A DNA stretch of 30,844 nucleotides from a virus, in the IMG/VR virus record IMGVR_UViG_3300043803_000818, positions 1 through 30,844 of that record, one strand, 5' to 3'. The notes beneath the pieces are model-generated. The model was not told the DNA's origin, did no database searches, and saw nothing but the letters and a program-made list of their open reading frames with translations. Positions 20,139 to 27,628 of this stretch are shown here, one piece after another. Within the stretch, counting starts at the first letter, position 1. Each line of letters starts with the position of its first letter. Made by a program: the position numbers and the translations under genes.

Positions 20139-20713
20139 CCGACCGCGACCACTTCGCCGCTGCGGCCCTGACTGGATACAACGCAAACCCAGCGTGGGAC
20201 GATACGGATTCGTCAATTGTTGCAGAACGGGCGTACGCAGACGCCGACGCCATGCTCCGCGAGCGGGAGCGAACCGAACAGTCTCCATCCGGCTCTGGCT
20301 CCGGCGGAACGTCGGGGAGCGCACCAGAGCGGCAGTCACCGGCCAGCGAGCGTGGTGGAGGCGTGCCCCTAGACGTTACGCGGCCCGACAACGGCGAGGC
20401 GGCGGGTGGGCGGGGGCAAAATACACAGGATCCGGTGGCGTGGGCGGCGGTCGCCAAGAACGGTCAGCCGATGTGGCTGGCATACAGCCGCCAAGACGCT
20501 GAGGGTGCGGTTGTCGGCATGGCGGAAGTCATCCCGCTCTACCGCACCCCGCAGACTTGCCCATACGTTGTTGGCCGAACCACGCAGCACTGTTCGCTGA
20601 CGCCGTTCACGCTCACCGACGATGAGCGTGAGGCGATTGCCTACTATGTCGGAACTGGAGGGCCGGATATGGTGGACGCCACGCTCCGCTCGCTACTGGA
20701 GCGGACGAAATGA
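20135..20713 (+). CDS. Hypothetical phage protein with low-complexity middle
   Basis: 192 residues: an N-terminal helix unit (MTDRDHFAAAALTGYNANPAW ... AERAYADADAMLRERE) of a type common in small phage proteins, a Gly/Ser/Glu-rich linker (about 48-95), and a C-terminal beta-rich unit with VAWAAVAKNGQPMWLAYS and MAEVIPLYRTP. The two ends look like separate small domains fused through the linker. The ATG overlaps the previous stop. Function unknown. Confidence 0.65.
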   Translation: MTDRDHFAAAALTGYNANPAWDDTDSSIVAERAYADADAMLRERERTEQSPSGSGSGGTSGSAPERQSPASERGGGVPLDVTRPDNGEAAGGRGQNTQDPVAWAAVAKNGQPMWLAYSRQDAEGAVVGMAEVIPLYRTPQTCPYVVGRTTQHCSLTPFTLTDDEREAIAYYVGTGGPDMVDATLRSLLERTK

Positions 20714-20919
20714 GCGACCAGATCATTCGGGATGATCAGGACTCGGCAGCGACCCATGGCCTGGAGGGGCCGATGTGCTACGGATACACGCGCGACGGCG
20801 TGTGGCTGGACACCTACTACGGCTGGGTGATTCCTGGTGAAGCCTCCGTCGCTGATGCAGGCGAGGCGGGGCCGACCATTGAGCGAGAACGCCAGCGATC
20901 AGCGGCCCGCGAGGAATGA
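20710..20919 (+). CDS. Small acidic hypothetical protein (69 aa)
   Basis: 69 residues with aromatic GVWLDTYYGWVIPG in the centre. The ATG overlaps the previous stop (ATGA). The 3' end carries a 20-bp sequence also found at 21192-21211, so part of this coding sequence has been duplicated. Unassigned. Confidence 0.6.
   Translation: MSDQIIRDDQDSAATHGLEGPMCYGYTRDGVWLDTYYGWVIPGEASVADAGEAGPTIERERQRSAAREE
20887..20906 (+). repeat. Direct repeat A, left copy
   Basis: GAACGCCAGCGATCAGCGGC here and again exactly at 21192-21211. See finding on scattered duplication. Confidence 0.85.
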
Positions 20920-21185
20920 CCATGAACAAACCAACCGACGCTCTCGCGGGTCCGCTGCATCGCGTGGTTCGCCACGCCGTGCTGCTGTGTGGGCTGTCCG
21001 GGTGCTGCGGTCAGCCACATCCGCAGCCCATAACGCGAGCGGAGTGCTGGGACTTGCATTGCGCGTGCCTCGTCCTTGAGGGAAAGGGCGACGGCATCAG
21101 CGACGACGCGAGGAAACAAACGGCAGAGCGTGTGACAGCGATGATGAAGCGGCTGCGGCCTCGCGGCGGCTATGTCAGCGATTGA
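20916..21185 (+). CDS. Cys-containing hypothetical protein (89 aa)
   Basis: 89 residues from the ATG overlapping the previous stop (ATGACC); MNKP at 20922 is an alternative. A hydrophobic Cys-containing segment (AVLLCGLSGCCGQP) recalls a signal or lipobox-like region (LSGC-C), then ECWDLHCACLVLEGKG and a helical C-terminus. If the LSGC is a lipobox, it would be a lipoprotein; this is a guess. The first half contains a 21-bp sequence repeated at 21215-21235. Confidence 0.6.
   Translation: MTMNKPTDALAGPLHRVVRHAVLLCGLSGCCGQPHPQPITRAECWDLHCACLVLEGKGDGISDDARKQTAERVTAMMKRLRPRGGYVSD
20950..20970 (+). repeat. Direct repeat B, left copy
   Basis: GTCCGCTGCATCGCGTGGTT plus C, repeated exactly at 21215-21235. 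Confidence 0.85.
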
Positions 21186-21191
21186 GCAGGC

Positions 21192-21211
21192 GAACGCCAG
21201 CGATCAGCGGC
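21192..21211 (+). repeat. Direct repeat A, right copy
   Basis: Identical to 20887-20906. In the gap between the 89-residue gene and the DUF551 gene. Confidence 0.85.
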
Positions 21212-21214
21212 GCA

Positions 21215-21235
21215 GTCCGCTGCATCGCGTGGTTC
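21215..21235 (+). repeat. Direct repeat B, right copy
   Basis: Identical to 20950-20970. Only 3 bp separate it from repeat A, compared with 43 bp at the left site, which points to a degenerated tandem duplication. Confidence 0.85.
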
Positions 21236-21260
21236 TGGGGCGCAGGAAAAGGAGTTGACA

Positions 21261-21503
21261 ATGCAGACAGCAAGACGATGGGCCTCCGCGAAAAACAAGC
21301 GGCTACCGCCACTGATGAAGTCGGTGCTGGTCCGGCTCAAGTCGGGATGGGGAGAAGGTGGCGAGCGAGTGACCATAGGGTGGCGAGTTGAGCGAAACAG
21401 ATGGATCGCGTTGACGGCAATCGGGTCGCAGGTAACGCAGGTCACTCACTGGATGCCGCTCCCGCCCCCGCCGAGCGACTGCACAGAAACTGTCGAAAAG
21501 TGA
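21261..21503 (+). CDS. DUF551-domain protein
   Basis: 80 residues; near the C-terminus VTHWMPLPPPP (about 63-73) is the hallmark of DUF551, a short phage and prophage domain of unknown function. The N-terminal part is basic (TARRWASAKNKRLPP). AAAAGGAGTTGACA before the ATG is a strong ribosome site. Its stop overlaps the next start (GTGA). Confidence 0.75.
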   Translation: MQTARRWASAKNKRLPPLMKSVLVRLKSGWGEGGERVTIGWRVERNRWIALTAIGSQVTQVTHWMPLPPPPSDCTETVEK

Positions 21504-21604
21504 CACAAACCACCCACCCCGACGTTCGCCCCTGGTTCCACGAGGACGCGGAGCCCGGCCCGTACACCGAAGACCCGGAGGACGGTTACCCGTACGACGA
21601 ATGA
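21500..21604 (+). CDS. Very small acidic protein (34 aa)
   Basis: 34 residues starting on GTG that overlaps the previous stop (GTGA): a Thr/His start then WFHEDAEPGPYTEDPEDGYPYDE, strongly acidic. Its stop overlaps the next ATG. Both overlaps support translation; no ribosome site of its own. Unassigned. Confidence 0.55.
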   Translation: MTQTTHPDVRPWFHEDAEPGPYTEDPEDGYPYDE

Positions 21605-21744
21605 GCGGATGGCTGATAGCACTGACGGGGCTGATCTACGCCTACGTCTCCGCCGAGCAGTTCTGGCGTGGCAATCCCGGCATGGGGGTCGCCTACTTGG
21701 GGTACGCATTCTCCAATGTGGGCCTGTACCTGCTGGCGAAGTAG
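21601..21744 (+). CDS. Two-span membrane protein (47 aa)
   Basis: 47 residues: MSGWLIALTGLIYAYVSAEQ, then a short loop FWRGNPGMG and a second hydrophobic segment (VAYLGYAFSNVGLYLLA). ATG overlaps the previous stop (GAATGAG). Small two-helix phage membrane proteins with a WLIALTGLIYA-like start are frequent. Too short for many gene finders, but the overlap and the membrane pattern support it. Confidence 0.7.
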   Translation: MSGWLIALTGLIYAYVSAEQFWRGNPGMGVAYLGYAFSNVGLYLLAK

Positions 21745-21752
21745 ACGGCCAT

Positions 21753-21770
21753 AAATCCCGTGAGGGATTT
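21753..21770 (+). promoter_or_regulatory. Hairpin covering a ribosome binding site
   Basis: AAATCCC-GTGA-GGGATTT, a perfect 7-bp stem with a 4-nt loop, immediately before the ATG at 21773. The right arm contains GGGA, the likely Shine-Dalgarno. The stem could limit translation of the first structural gene until melted or cleaved. See finding. Confidence 0.6.
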
Positions 21771-21772
21771 CT

Positions 21773-22816
21773 ATGGCAACACCCGCTGCACTTGCTGCTG
21801 CCCGGCTCGGGCGAGCGAAACGGGTTGCAGAATTGGCGGGGGCAGTGCGCGACGCAGGCCCGGCGGACGACTTGGCGCCAGTGTGGCGCTCGCTTGAGGA
21901 AAACTACAAATCCAGGCCGACTGTTCGGCTATCTGACGATATGTCAATTCCAGGCCACGCACGACCGGAGCCGGTCAGTCTTCGCCGTGCCGTGTCGCGT
22001 TGGTACGAGAACGTGCCGGGAGGTTTCGACGCCGCAGTCCAGCGCTCGCAAGAGGCGTTGCGCACTCACGGAACCGTGTACCCAAAGAACGGCACTCAGC
22101 CGTATGGCGACTGGAAGGCTGGGGACGTTGACATCCCGTTTGCCGTGCGGATTGAGCCGCGCAGCACAAAGCACGCGCAGGGCATTTTCGGGAGCGAAGG
22201 CGTCGATCTCAATCCTCGCCTTCTTGCGGCTCGTTCTGGCCGGAATGAGGCATTGGAGCATGAGTTGACGCATGGCCTGACTCTGGGTGATCGCGTCCAG
22301 AGCCAGACGTACTACAACGACCGCGAGCCTGATCTCCGGTTTGACGCGACTCGTGAAGGGAGTGCGTCGGAGGACGCGAGGCCAGACCTGTTTGCAAGGA
22401 TTCTGCTTGCCGAAACCCCCGCGCAGGAGAAGTCTGCCGAGCATGCCGTGCGGCTGCTGCAAGACACTGAGAAGTACGTGATGCAGCGCGCAGAACTTGA
22501 CCCGCGCGTGGCTGGCGTGCGTCGGCGGTACGCATACCACACTGGCCGTGACGTGGATTCTACGGCTGAAGCCGAGCGTGCGTGGGACTGGTACAAGGCC
22601 AACAGGCAGCGGTTTGAGGATGCGTCTGAGGCGGGCGACAACTTGGTGATGTGGCCTTCGGAGTTCGACATCTACGACGCACTGCCTCCAGCGTCCAAGC
22701 AAATCATGTTCAAGAGGATGACCCAGATTCCGGCTGTCCTCGCTCCGCTCGCCATCGGAGCCGGTGCATCCCAGCAGCAGCAGGGCGTCCTTTCTGGCTT
22801 GAAGGAGACACGGTGA
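21773..22816 (+). CDS. HExxH zinc metallopeptidase-like protein
   Basis: 347 residues. HELTH (163-167, in EALEHELTHGLTLGD) is a zinc-binding signature of metallopeptidases; no further conserved region was recognised, so the fold is unassigned. N-terminal part is Ala-rich; C-terminal region from about 310 has ALPPASKQIMFKRMTQIP and a small hydrophobic patch before a Gln-rich end. It opens the run of structural genes, so it may be a prohead maturation or virion-associated protease, but that is inference. Hairpin control is described in the preceding entry. Confidence 0.7.
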   Translation: MATPAALAAARLGRAKRVAELAGAVRDAGPADDLAPVWRSLEENYKSRPTVRLSDDMSIPGHARPEPVSLRRAVSRWYENVPGGFDAAVQRSQEALRTHGTVYPKNGTQPYGDWKAGDVDIPFAVRIEPRSTKHAQGIFGSEGVDLNPRLLAARSGRNEALEHELTHGLTLGDRVQSQTYYNDREPDLRFDATREGSASEDARPDLFARILLAETPAQEKSAEHAVRLLQDTEKYVMQRAELDPRVAGVRRRYAYHTGRDVDSTAEAERAWDWYKANRQRFEDASEAGDNLVMWPSEFDIYDALPPASKQIMFKRMTQIPAVLAPLAIGAGASQQQQGVLSGLKETR

Positions 22817-22817
22817 T

Positions 22818-24218
22818 ATGGCTGGACTGAACGAGGCAGGCATCGACGAGGTATTCGCCTCACGTCCCAAGCCCAACCCTGCCGCCCAGCCGGGTGCGCT
22901 TGGAATGGAGCGGGCGGATGCCATTCGCGGGGAGATTTACCGGCGGCACCGCATCAGCCCCGACACGCCCCTTGCGGACGCGATGAAGCAGATCGAGCAG
23001 CGGTCGCAGATGCGGTCGGCTCTTGGCGTGGACGGCGGACAGCCATCGGCATGGGCGAATCCGGAGGAGCGGGCGAGGGCCAGGGAGGAGTACGCCATGC
23101 AAGGCCAGAAGCCTGCCGACGTGCAGAAGCGGTGGGACGACTCCACGCACCTGCTCGACCCTCGCACCTACCAGTACATGCAGAACTTCGGCCGCGACCT
23201 GGACTTCTTGGGAAGCGAGCAGCAGCAGGAAGAGGCCGCGTCACGGCTCAAGACGCCCCGCCGCATGCTCGATGCCAACGCGATCCGGCACTACGAAGGC
23301 AGCGATGGCGAGCGCCTGTCTGGGGTCGGCGGAATCAGCCCGTTCGCCATGCCGCGAGGCTATCAGCGGTTCGACACGGTATCGCAGGCTGCGATGGACA
23401 ACATGTCCAACCCAGACGTGCCGCTTGGCAACTACATGCAGGCATCCGAGACGGTGCCGAATTACCTGCGCATGCAGGGCAGCAGCGAGTCTGACACGTC
23501 TTCCGAGTCGTGGAGGCGTGCGCAATCTGCAAGGCTGGCGAACAATCGCTACCGCCTGACCTCGCCGCACGCGATCCTGGATTTGCCGGAGGGCGCCAGC
23601 GGCAAGGACATCTCCAGGCGGATTGCGGAATTGCAGGCGGAGGTGGGCTCCGCAGGCGTGCCATTTGCGGACGAGCGATGGCAGCGCATGACTGGATGGA
23701 CGCCTCCAGGGTGGCTTTCCGATGCTGGAGACTTTGCGATCAGCATGATCGACCCGACTGTTGCCATTCCTGCCGCAAGGGGCGTTGGGGCGCTGACCAA
23801 TGCCGCACGGGCTGGGCTGATGGCCTCCAAGATTGCTGGCACGGGCTGGGCCGCTCCAGCCATCCGCAGTGCCGTTGGACCGACCGCTGCGAACTTTGGG
23901 TGGGACATGGCCTCCGAGCAGGCGATGGGCTCCGGCATCCAGGGGTCGCTTGGCGGAATACCAGGACGCTCTGACAGGCAGTTCTGGATGGGTGGCGGGA
24001 AGCCGGGCGTGGACTTCGCCTACAAGACCGACGAGCAGGTGGAGGAGGCTCGACGTGCAGGCGACCAACTCCATGCCCGACTCAAGGACGATGACGGAGT
24101 ATCGAGAGCGGACAGCGAGGCATACAACCGGCTTGTCGCTACGGGCCTCCTCCCACAGCCCGGCAGTGACCTCCACCCGCGTCCGCAGTGGAGGATGAAC
24201 TCGTCCAACAAGCAGTAG
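22818..24218 (+). CDS. Large probable virion-associated protein
   Basis: 466 residues, no catalytic motif found. Charged N-terminal half (ERADAIRGEIYRRHRISP...) and a Gly/Ala-rich C-terminal third with hydrophobic stretches (FAISMIDPTVAIPAARGVGAL, MASKIAGTGWAAPA). GAAGGAG 11 nt before the ATG. It sits between the HExxH protein and the scaffold gene, so it may be an internal or head-associated structural protein. No family recognised. Confidence 0.6.
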   Translation: MAGLNEAGIDEVFASRPKPNPAAQPGALGMERADAIRGEIYRRHRISPDTPLADAMKQIEQRSQMRSALGVDGGQPSAWANPEERARAREEYAMQGQKPADVQKRWDDSTHLLDPRTYQYMQNFGRDLDFLGSEQQQEEAASRLKTPRRMLDANAIRHYEGSDGERLSGVGGISPFAMPRGYQRFDTVSQAAMDNMSNPDVPLGNYMQASETVPNYLRMQGSSESDTSSESWRRAQSARLANNRYRLTSPHAILDLPEGASGKDISRRIAELQAEVGSAGVPFADERWQRMTGWTPPGWLSDAGDFAISMIDPTVAIPAARGVGALTNAARAGLMASKIAGTGWAAPAIRSAVGPTAANFGWDMASEQAMGSGIQGSLGGIPGRSDRQFWMGGGKPGVDFAYKTDEQVEEARRAGDQLHARLKDDDGVSRADSEAYNRLVATGLLPQPGSDLHPRPQWRMNSSNKQ

Positions 24219-24225
24219 GGCTCCC

Positions 24226-25338
24226 ATGTCCGACGAAGCATCCGTCATCGACGAATCCGTAGACTCCACGCCAGACACCTCGACTGAAAGCACCTCCAGT
24301 GCCCCCTCGACGCCGGAAACTGCACCTGCGTCGGCTGCTGCATCGGCTCCACAGCAGTCGGTCTGGGACGCCTTCAAGAATCTCGATGAGTTCCAGGGGC
24401 AGGACGACTTGGCGATTGCTCGCCGCCTCTATGCCTCTATGGAGCGGGAGAAAGCCGCAACTCAAGCCCTCCAGCAGTACCAGCAGTACGTCCCCTATGC
24501 CCAGATGTACGCCCAGAACCGAGAACCCTTTGAGCGATGGCTCTCCTCCCAGCGAGAGCAACCCGCCCCCCAGCAGCCTGTCCAGAAGACCACTGCCGCA
24601 GAGGCGGTGAAGAAGTGGTGGAGCCCGCCGGAGGTCCGCGAGTCGTACAAGCAGTACCTCGTGAAAGACGAGAACGGGCGTGAGGTCATTGCTGGTGACG
24701 CCCCGCTCGACGCCAAGCACGCCCTGTACGAGTACCAGAAGTACAAGGCCGACTTCGCCCAGAAGTTCCTCACCAATCCGGAGGAAGCGCTGGGGCCGAT
24801 GATCCAGGAGATCGCCCAGCGTCAGGCCCAGCAGATCGTGGAGAGCCAGTTCCAGGAGGTGCAGCAGCACCAGTACGTCTCCGGACTTGAGAAGGAGAAC
24901 TCCGACTGGCTGTACGAGGCGGACGGGAAGACGCCCACCGCCGAAGGTCTGGCGGCTCAGACGTACATCGAAGAAGCCTCTCGCATGGGCATCCAGAGTG
25001 CAGAGGCGAGGTGGGAATACGCCACGAAAATGATCGAGCGTGATTTGCTTGATCGACTGCGTGGCATGCAGTCGCAGAGCGCGCAGCGAAGTGCGTTTGA
25101 GTCTGCTTTACCGCAGCAAATCGCACCTGCTGCTGCGGCTGCGATGCCTGCTGCTGCTGCACCTGCGCCGACTGCCGATGCCGCAACTCAGGCACAGAAG
25201 GACATAGAGTTTCTTAGAAGGGAAGCGTCTCGCAATCCGAGTAGGGCTGCGGGGTCAAGCGACCCGAGAACACCGCAAGCACCTCTGACCTTTGAACAGC
25301 GTCTCGCTCGCCAACTGGCACGAGACGGCATCAACTGA
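24226..25338 (+). CDS. Scaffold-like head assembly protein
   Basis: 370 residues. Acidic, Ser/Thr/Pro-rich N-terminus (1-44), long helical, Gln/Glu/Arg-rich middle (QQYQQYVPYAQMYAQ...), an Ala/Pro-rich linker (about 300-320) and a basic end (RQLARDGIN). Composition, helical character and place immediately upstream of the major capsid gene match phage scaffolding proteins, which guide capsid assembly and leave before maturation. No sequence motif proves it. Confidence 0.7.
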   Translation: MSDEASVIDESVDSTPDTSTESTSSAPSTPETAPASAAASAPQQSVWDAFKNLDEFQGQDDLAIARRLYASMEREKAATQALQQYQQYVPYAQMYAQNREPFERWLSSQREQPAPQQPVQKTTAAEAVKKWWSPPEVRESYKQYLVKDENGREVIAGDAPLDAKHALYEYQKYKADFAQKFLTNPEEALGPMIQEIAQRQAQQIVESQFQEVQQHQYVSGLEKENSDWLYEADGKTPTAEGLAAQTYIEEASRMGIQSAEARWEYATKMIERDLLDRLRGMQSQSAQRSAFESALPQQIAPAAAAAMPAAAAPAPTADAATQAQKDIEFLRREASRNPSRAAGSSDPRTPQAPLTFEQRLARQLARDGIN

Positions 25339-25351
25339 AAGGTAAAGCGAC

Positions 25352-26470
25352 ATGGCGTCGAGCGTTGACTGGGCTCGTTCTATCGGAACTACGCTGACCC
25401 TGCACCTCAAGGAAGAGGAGCAGACGACCTTCCGCAAGTTCAAAGTCTTCGCTGCCCTTCAGGCGAACGGCAACGTCGCCATGAATCAGGGTGGGCGCGG
25501 CTTCGACTGGCAGGTTCGTTACCGCAACATCCCCGTGTCCACTTACACGGGCGAGTCGCCGCGAGTCTTCGCACGCCACGCGCTCTGGCAGCGAGCCAAC
25601 CTCCCGTATCGGGGCTATTCGGTCACCGATCAGATCAGCAAGCGGGAGATGCTGGAGAATCGCGGTCAGGCCCAACTCATCGACGTGGCCGGGAAGATGA
25701 CGAACCGGCTCACGGAGTCGATGCAGGAACATCTCGCGAAGGAGGTGTTCATCGACGGGTACGCCAGCGGCAACGAGAATCGGTGGCATGGGCTTGAGTC
25801 CATGTTCTCCGTGAACGGGACGATCAACGTCGCCACTGGTGCCCAGCGGACTGCGAACGCCGCTGACCCCTTCGGCTTCCCGAACGACGAGTACGCCGGT
25901 CTGAAGACTGGTCTGGGTCAGTACGCTGGCTCGCAGTTGGCGACCGGCTCGTGGCCCCGCGTTCCGGCCGATCCGGAGTACGACTTCTGGTCGCCCATCG
26001 TGTGTAACTACACGAGCACGGCCTTCGGTGGTGCGACGGCGACCTGGAAGGATCAGTGCATCGAGGCGATCCGCGAGTCGGTCAACCACGCCAAGCGGAA
26101 CGACACTCGCGAGAACCAGATCGACATGATCCTCCTGGATCGGTCGATGTACATCCAGTTCCTCAACCGGCTGGACAGCCGCGAGCGGGCCATCGTGTCG
26201 AAGACCAACGGTCTGAAGTCCTACGGCTTCGGGGATGTGGTCGAAATCGACGGCATCGAAACCGCGTCGGACTACGCCGTGCCGCCGGGCGTGGGCTATG
26301 CCCTCTCCATCGGCAACATGGAGATGAAGGTGATGACCGGCAACCTGCTGGAAGCGGAGGGACCGTTCTACAACGAGGAACTTTCCGCGTACCGCTACGC
26401 CGTGTCGGTTCTCGCCAACATCAAGATGAAGTCGCCCCGCAACTTTGTGAAGTTCGCGGCCCTCGCCTGA
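25352..26470 (+). CDS. Major capsid protein
   Basis: 372 residues, 13 bp after the scaffold stop, with GAAAGG before the ATG. It has the N-terminal arm and strand/helix content expected of an HK97-fold capsid, including TTFRKFKVFAALQANGNVA, IDMILLDRSMYIQFLNRLDS, VVEIDGIETASDYAVPPGVG and a C-terminal ALSIGNMEMKVMTG segment like that of other phage capsid proteins. Assigned from position, size and general sequence character; no prediction was run. Confidence 0.8.
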   Translation: MASSVDWARSIGTTLTLHLKEEEQTTFRKFKVFAALQANGNVAMNQGGRGFDWQVRYRNIPVSTYTGESPRVFARHALWQRANLPYRGYSVTDQISKREMLENRGQAQLIDVAGKMTNRLTESMQEHLAKEVFIDGYASGNENRWHGLESMFSVNGTINVATGAQRTANAADPFGFPNDEYAGLKTGLGQYAGSQLATGSWPRVPADPEYDFWSPIVCNYTSTAFGGATATWKDQCIEAIRESVNHAKRNDTRENQIDMILLDRSMYIQFLNRLDSRERAIVSKTNGLKSYGFGDVVEIDGIETASDYAVPPGVGYALSIGNMEMKVMTGNLLEAEGPFYNEELSAYRYAVSVLANIKMKSPRNFVKFAALA

Positions 26471-26504
26471 CCCTCAACAGCCACCAGAAGGAGAGTTCTC
26501 GCAG

Positions 26505-27041
26505 ATGAGTACGCTGACTGCTGATCCTGGATTCGCTCGCGGCCAGACGCTTGGCGTCACCGTGACGATGTACGAGGCCGAGAACGGCGACGGCTCGACG
26601 GTTGTGGGCATCCGCAAGGTGTTCCGCGACGAAGACCCGAAGACCGGCGCTCTCAAGAGCAACCGGACGGTCGAGTGCATCGCCGTGAAGAACACGAGCG
26701 GCTCGGCTCTCCTGCCGGGTGCGGTCGCCAAGTTCAAGGACGCTGCCATCCTGTCCGAAGTGGACGGTCTGGCGACGACCTCGACGGCCCTCATGGGCGT
26801 CGTGGACGAGTACCTCCCCTCTGCTGGCGTTGCCAACAACGAGGTGTTCTGGCTCGTGGTGCGTGGCCCCTCGACGGTGACGAAGACTGCGACCAGCGTT
26901 TCGGCTGGTGCCTCCTACGGCCTGTCGGCTACGGCGGGCTCGGCGGCGGCTCAGTCCACGAACCCGCTGCTCGGCTACGCCATCGAGACGAGTGCCACGA
27001 CCTCCGGTCGGATCCTGGTTCGCACGAACGCTGGCTTCTGA
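26505..27041 (+). CDS. Head decoration/stabilisation-like protein
   Basis: 178 residues, beta-rich with many Thr/Ser/Ala/Val, e.g. TVTMYEAENGDGSTVVG and GPSTVTKTATSVSAGASYGL. GAAGGAGAG precedes the ATG by about 9 nt. Position immediately after the major capsid gene fits a decoration or capsid-stabilising protein. No direct motif; inferred from context. Confidence 0.6.
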   Translation: MSTLTADPGFARGQTLGVTVTMYEAENGDGSTVVGIRKVFRDEDPKTGALKSNRTVECIAVKNTSGSALLPGAVAKFKDAAILSEVDGLATTSTALMGVVDEYLPSAGVANNEVFWLVVRGPSTVTKTATSVSAGASYGLSATAGSAAAQSTNPLLGYAIETSATTSGRILVRTNAGF

Positions 27042-27069
27042 TTCGGTTTATCTCACGTCGCGACGTTGC

Positions 27070-27107
27070 GGGGCCGCAGGAGGGGAGGGACACCCACCTG
27101 CGGCCCC
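27070..27107 (+). terminator. Hairpin after the decoration-like gene
   Basis: GGGGCCGCAGG (27070-27080) pairs exactly with CCTGCGGCCCC (27097-27107), loop 16 nt, followed by TGCTCTTTG. The stem is strong but the tail is only partly T-rich; it may be a rho-independent terminator or an RNA-stability element between capsid and small packaging genes. Confidence 0.6.
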
Positions 27108-27133
27108 TGCTCTTTGTATAGGGAGTATCGACA

Positions 27134-27343
27134 GTGCCGCTTCCCAACGACCCTAGTCCGATGAGCCAGTTCGATCAGCCTGACCGGCAGGCGATCATGG
27201 CTCAGTTGCACACGGCGGGGCTGCTGGACTTCCCGGAGTTGGAGGACTTCAAGGTCAAGCGGGAAGTCGGTGCCGGTCGCGTTCCGGCCCCGAAGGACGG
27301 CATGGCCCCGATGATCTCGTCGGTTCCGCAGGCAGACAGGTGA
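27134..27343 (+). CDS. Small hypothetical structural-region protein (69 aa)
   Basis: 69 residues starting on GTG (GGGAG 8 nt upstream), Pro/Asp/Glu-rich, with DQPDRQAIMAQLHTAGLLDFP resembling a short helix in other small head-region proteins. Stop 3 nt before the next start. Unassigned. Confidence 0.6.
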   Translation: MPLPNDPSPMSQFDQPDRQAIMAQLHTAGLLDFPELEDFKVKREVGAGRVPAPKDGMAPMISSVPQADR

Positions 27344-27346
27344 CGC

Positions 27347-27625
27347 ATGGGAAAGACAGAGGACAGCATCCGCAGCCTGATCCCCAATCGCCCAGTGCGT
27401 GACTCGCAGGGCGGCAAGAAGTTTGTCGTGCGGGCGAAGGTGGGCGACGAGGAGCGGATCGTTCGCTTTGGCGACTCCTCGATGGGTCACTATCGGGAAG
27501 GCGGCAGCGAGGGGGACGGTCACGGCGACGAGGGTCGTCGGGCCAACTTCAAGTCCCGCCACAACTGCAACGAGAAGAACGACAAACTCACGCCCGGCTG
27601 GTGGTCGTGTAACTGGAGTTGGTGA
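27347..27625 (+). CDS. Small phage protein, DUF5754-like
   Basis: 92 residues with VVRAKVGDEERIVRFGDSS followed by a C-terminal block ANFKSRHNCNEKNDKLTPGW, then SCNWSW. The KSRHNCxEKxDKLTxGxWSC pattern resembles small families such as DUF5754; this is from memory and not certain. Short gene between decoration and terminase region. ATG 4 nt after the previous stop. Confidence 0.6.
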   Translation: MGKTEDSIRSLIPNRPVRDSQGGKKFVVRAKVGDEERIVRFGDSSMGHYREGGSEGDGHGDEGRRANFKSRHNCNEKNDKLTPGWWSCNWSW

Positions 27626-27628
27626 CGC

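Noticed and set aside
21182-21391. Possible 69-residue TTG-start gene between the 89-residue and DUF551 genes
   Set aside because: The frame has no ribosome site of its own, overlaps the well-supported DUF551 start, and contains the duplicated repeats A and B; most likely chance opening in GC-rich DNA.
27070-27107. Riboswitch after the capsid-decoration gene
   Set aside because: A single strong stem with a simple loop and no junctions fits a terminator or stability hairpin better; no aptamer-like conserved core seen.
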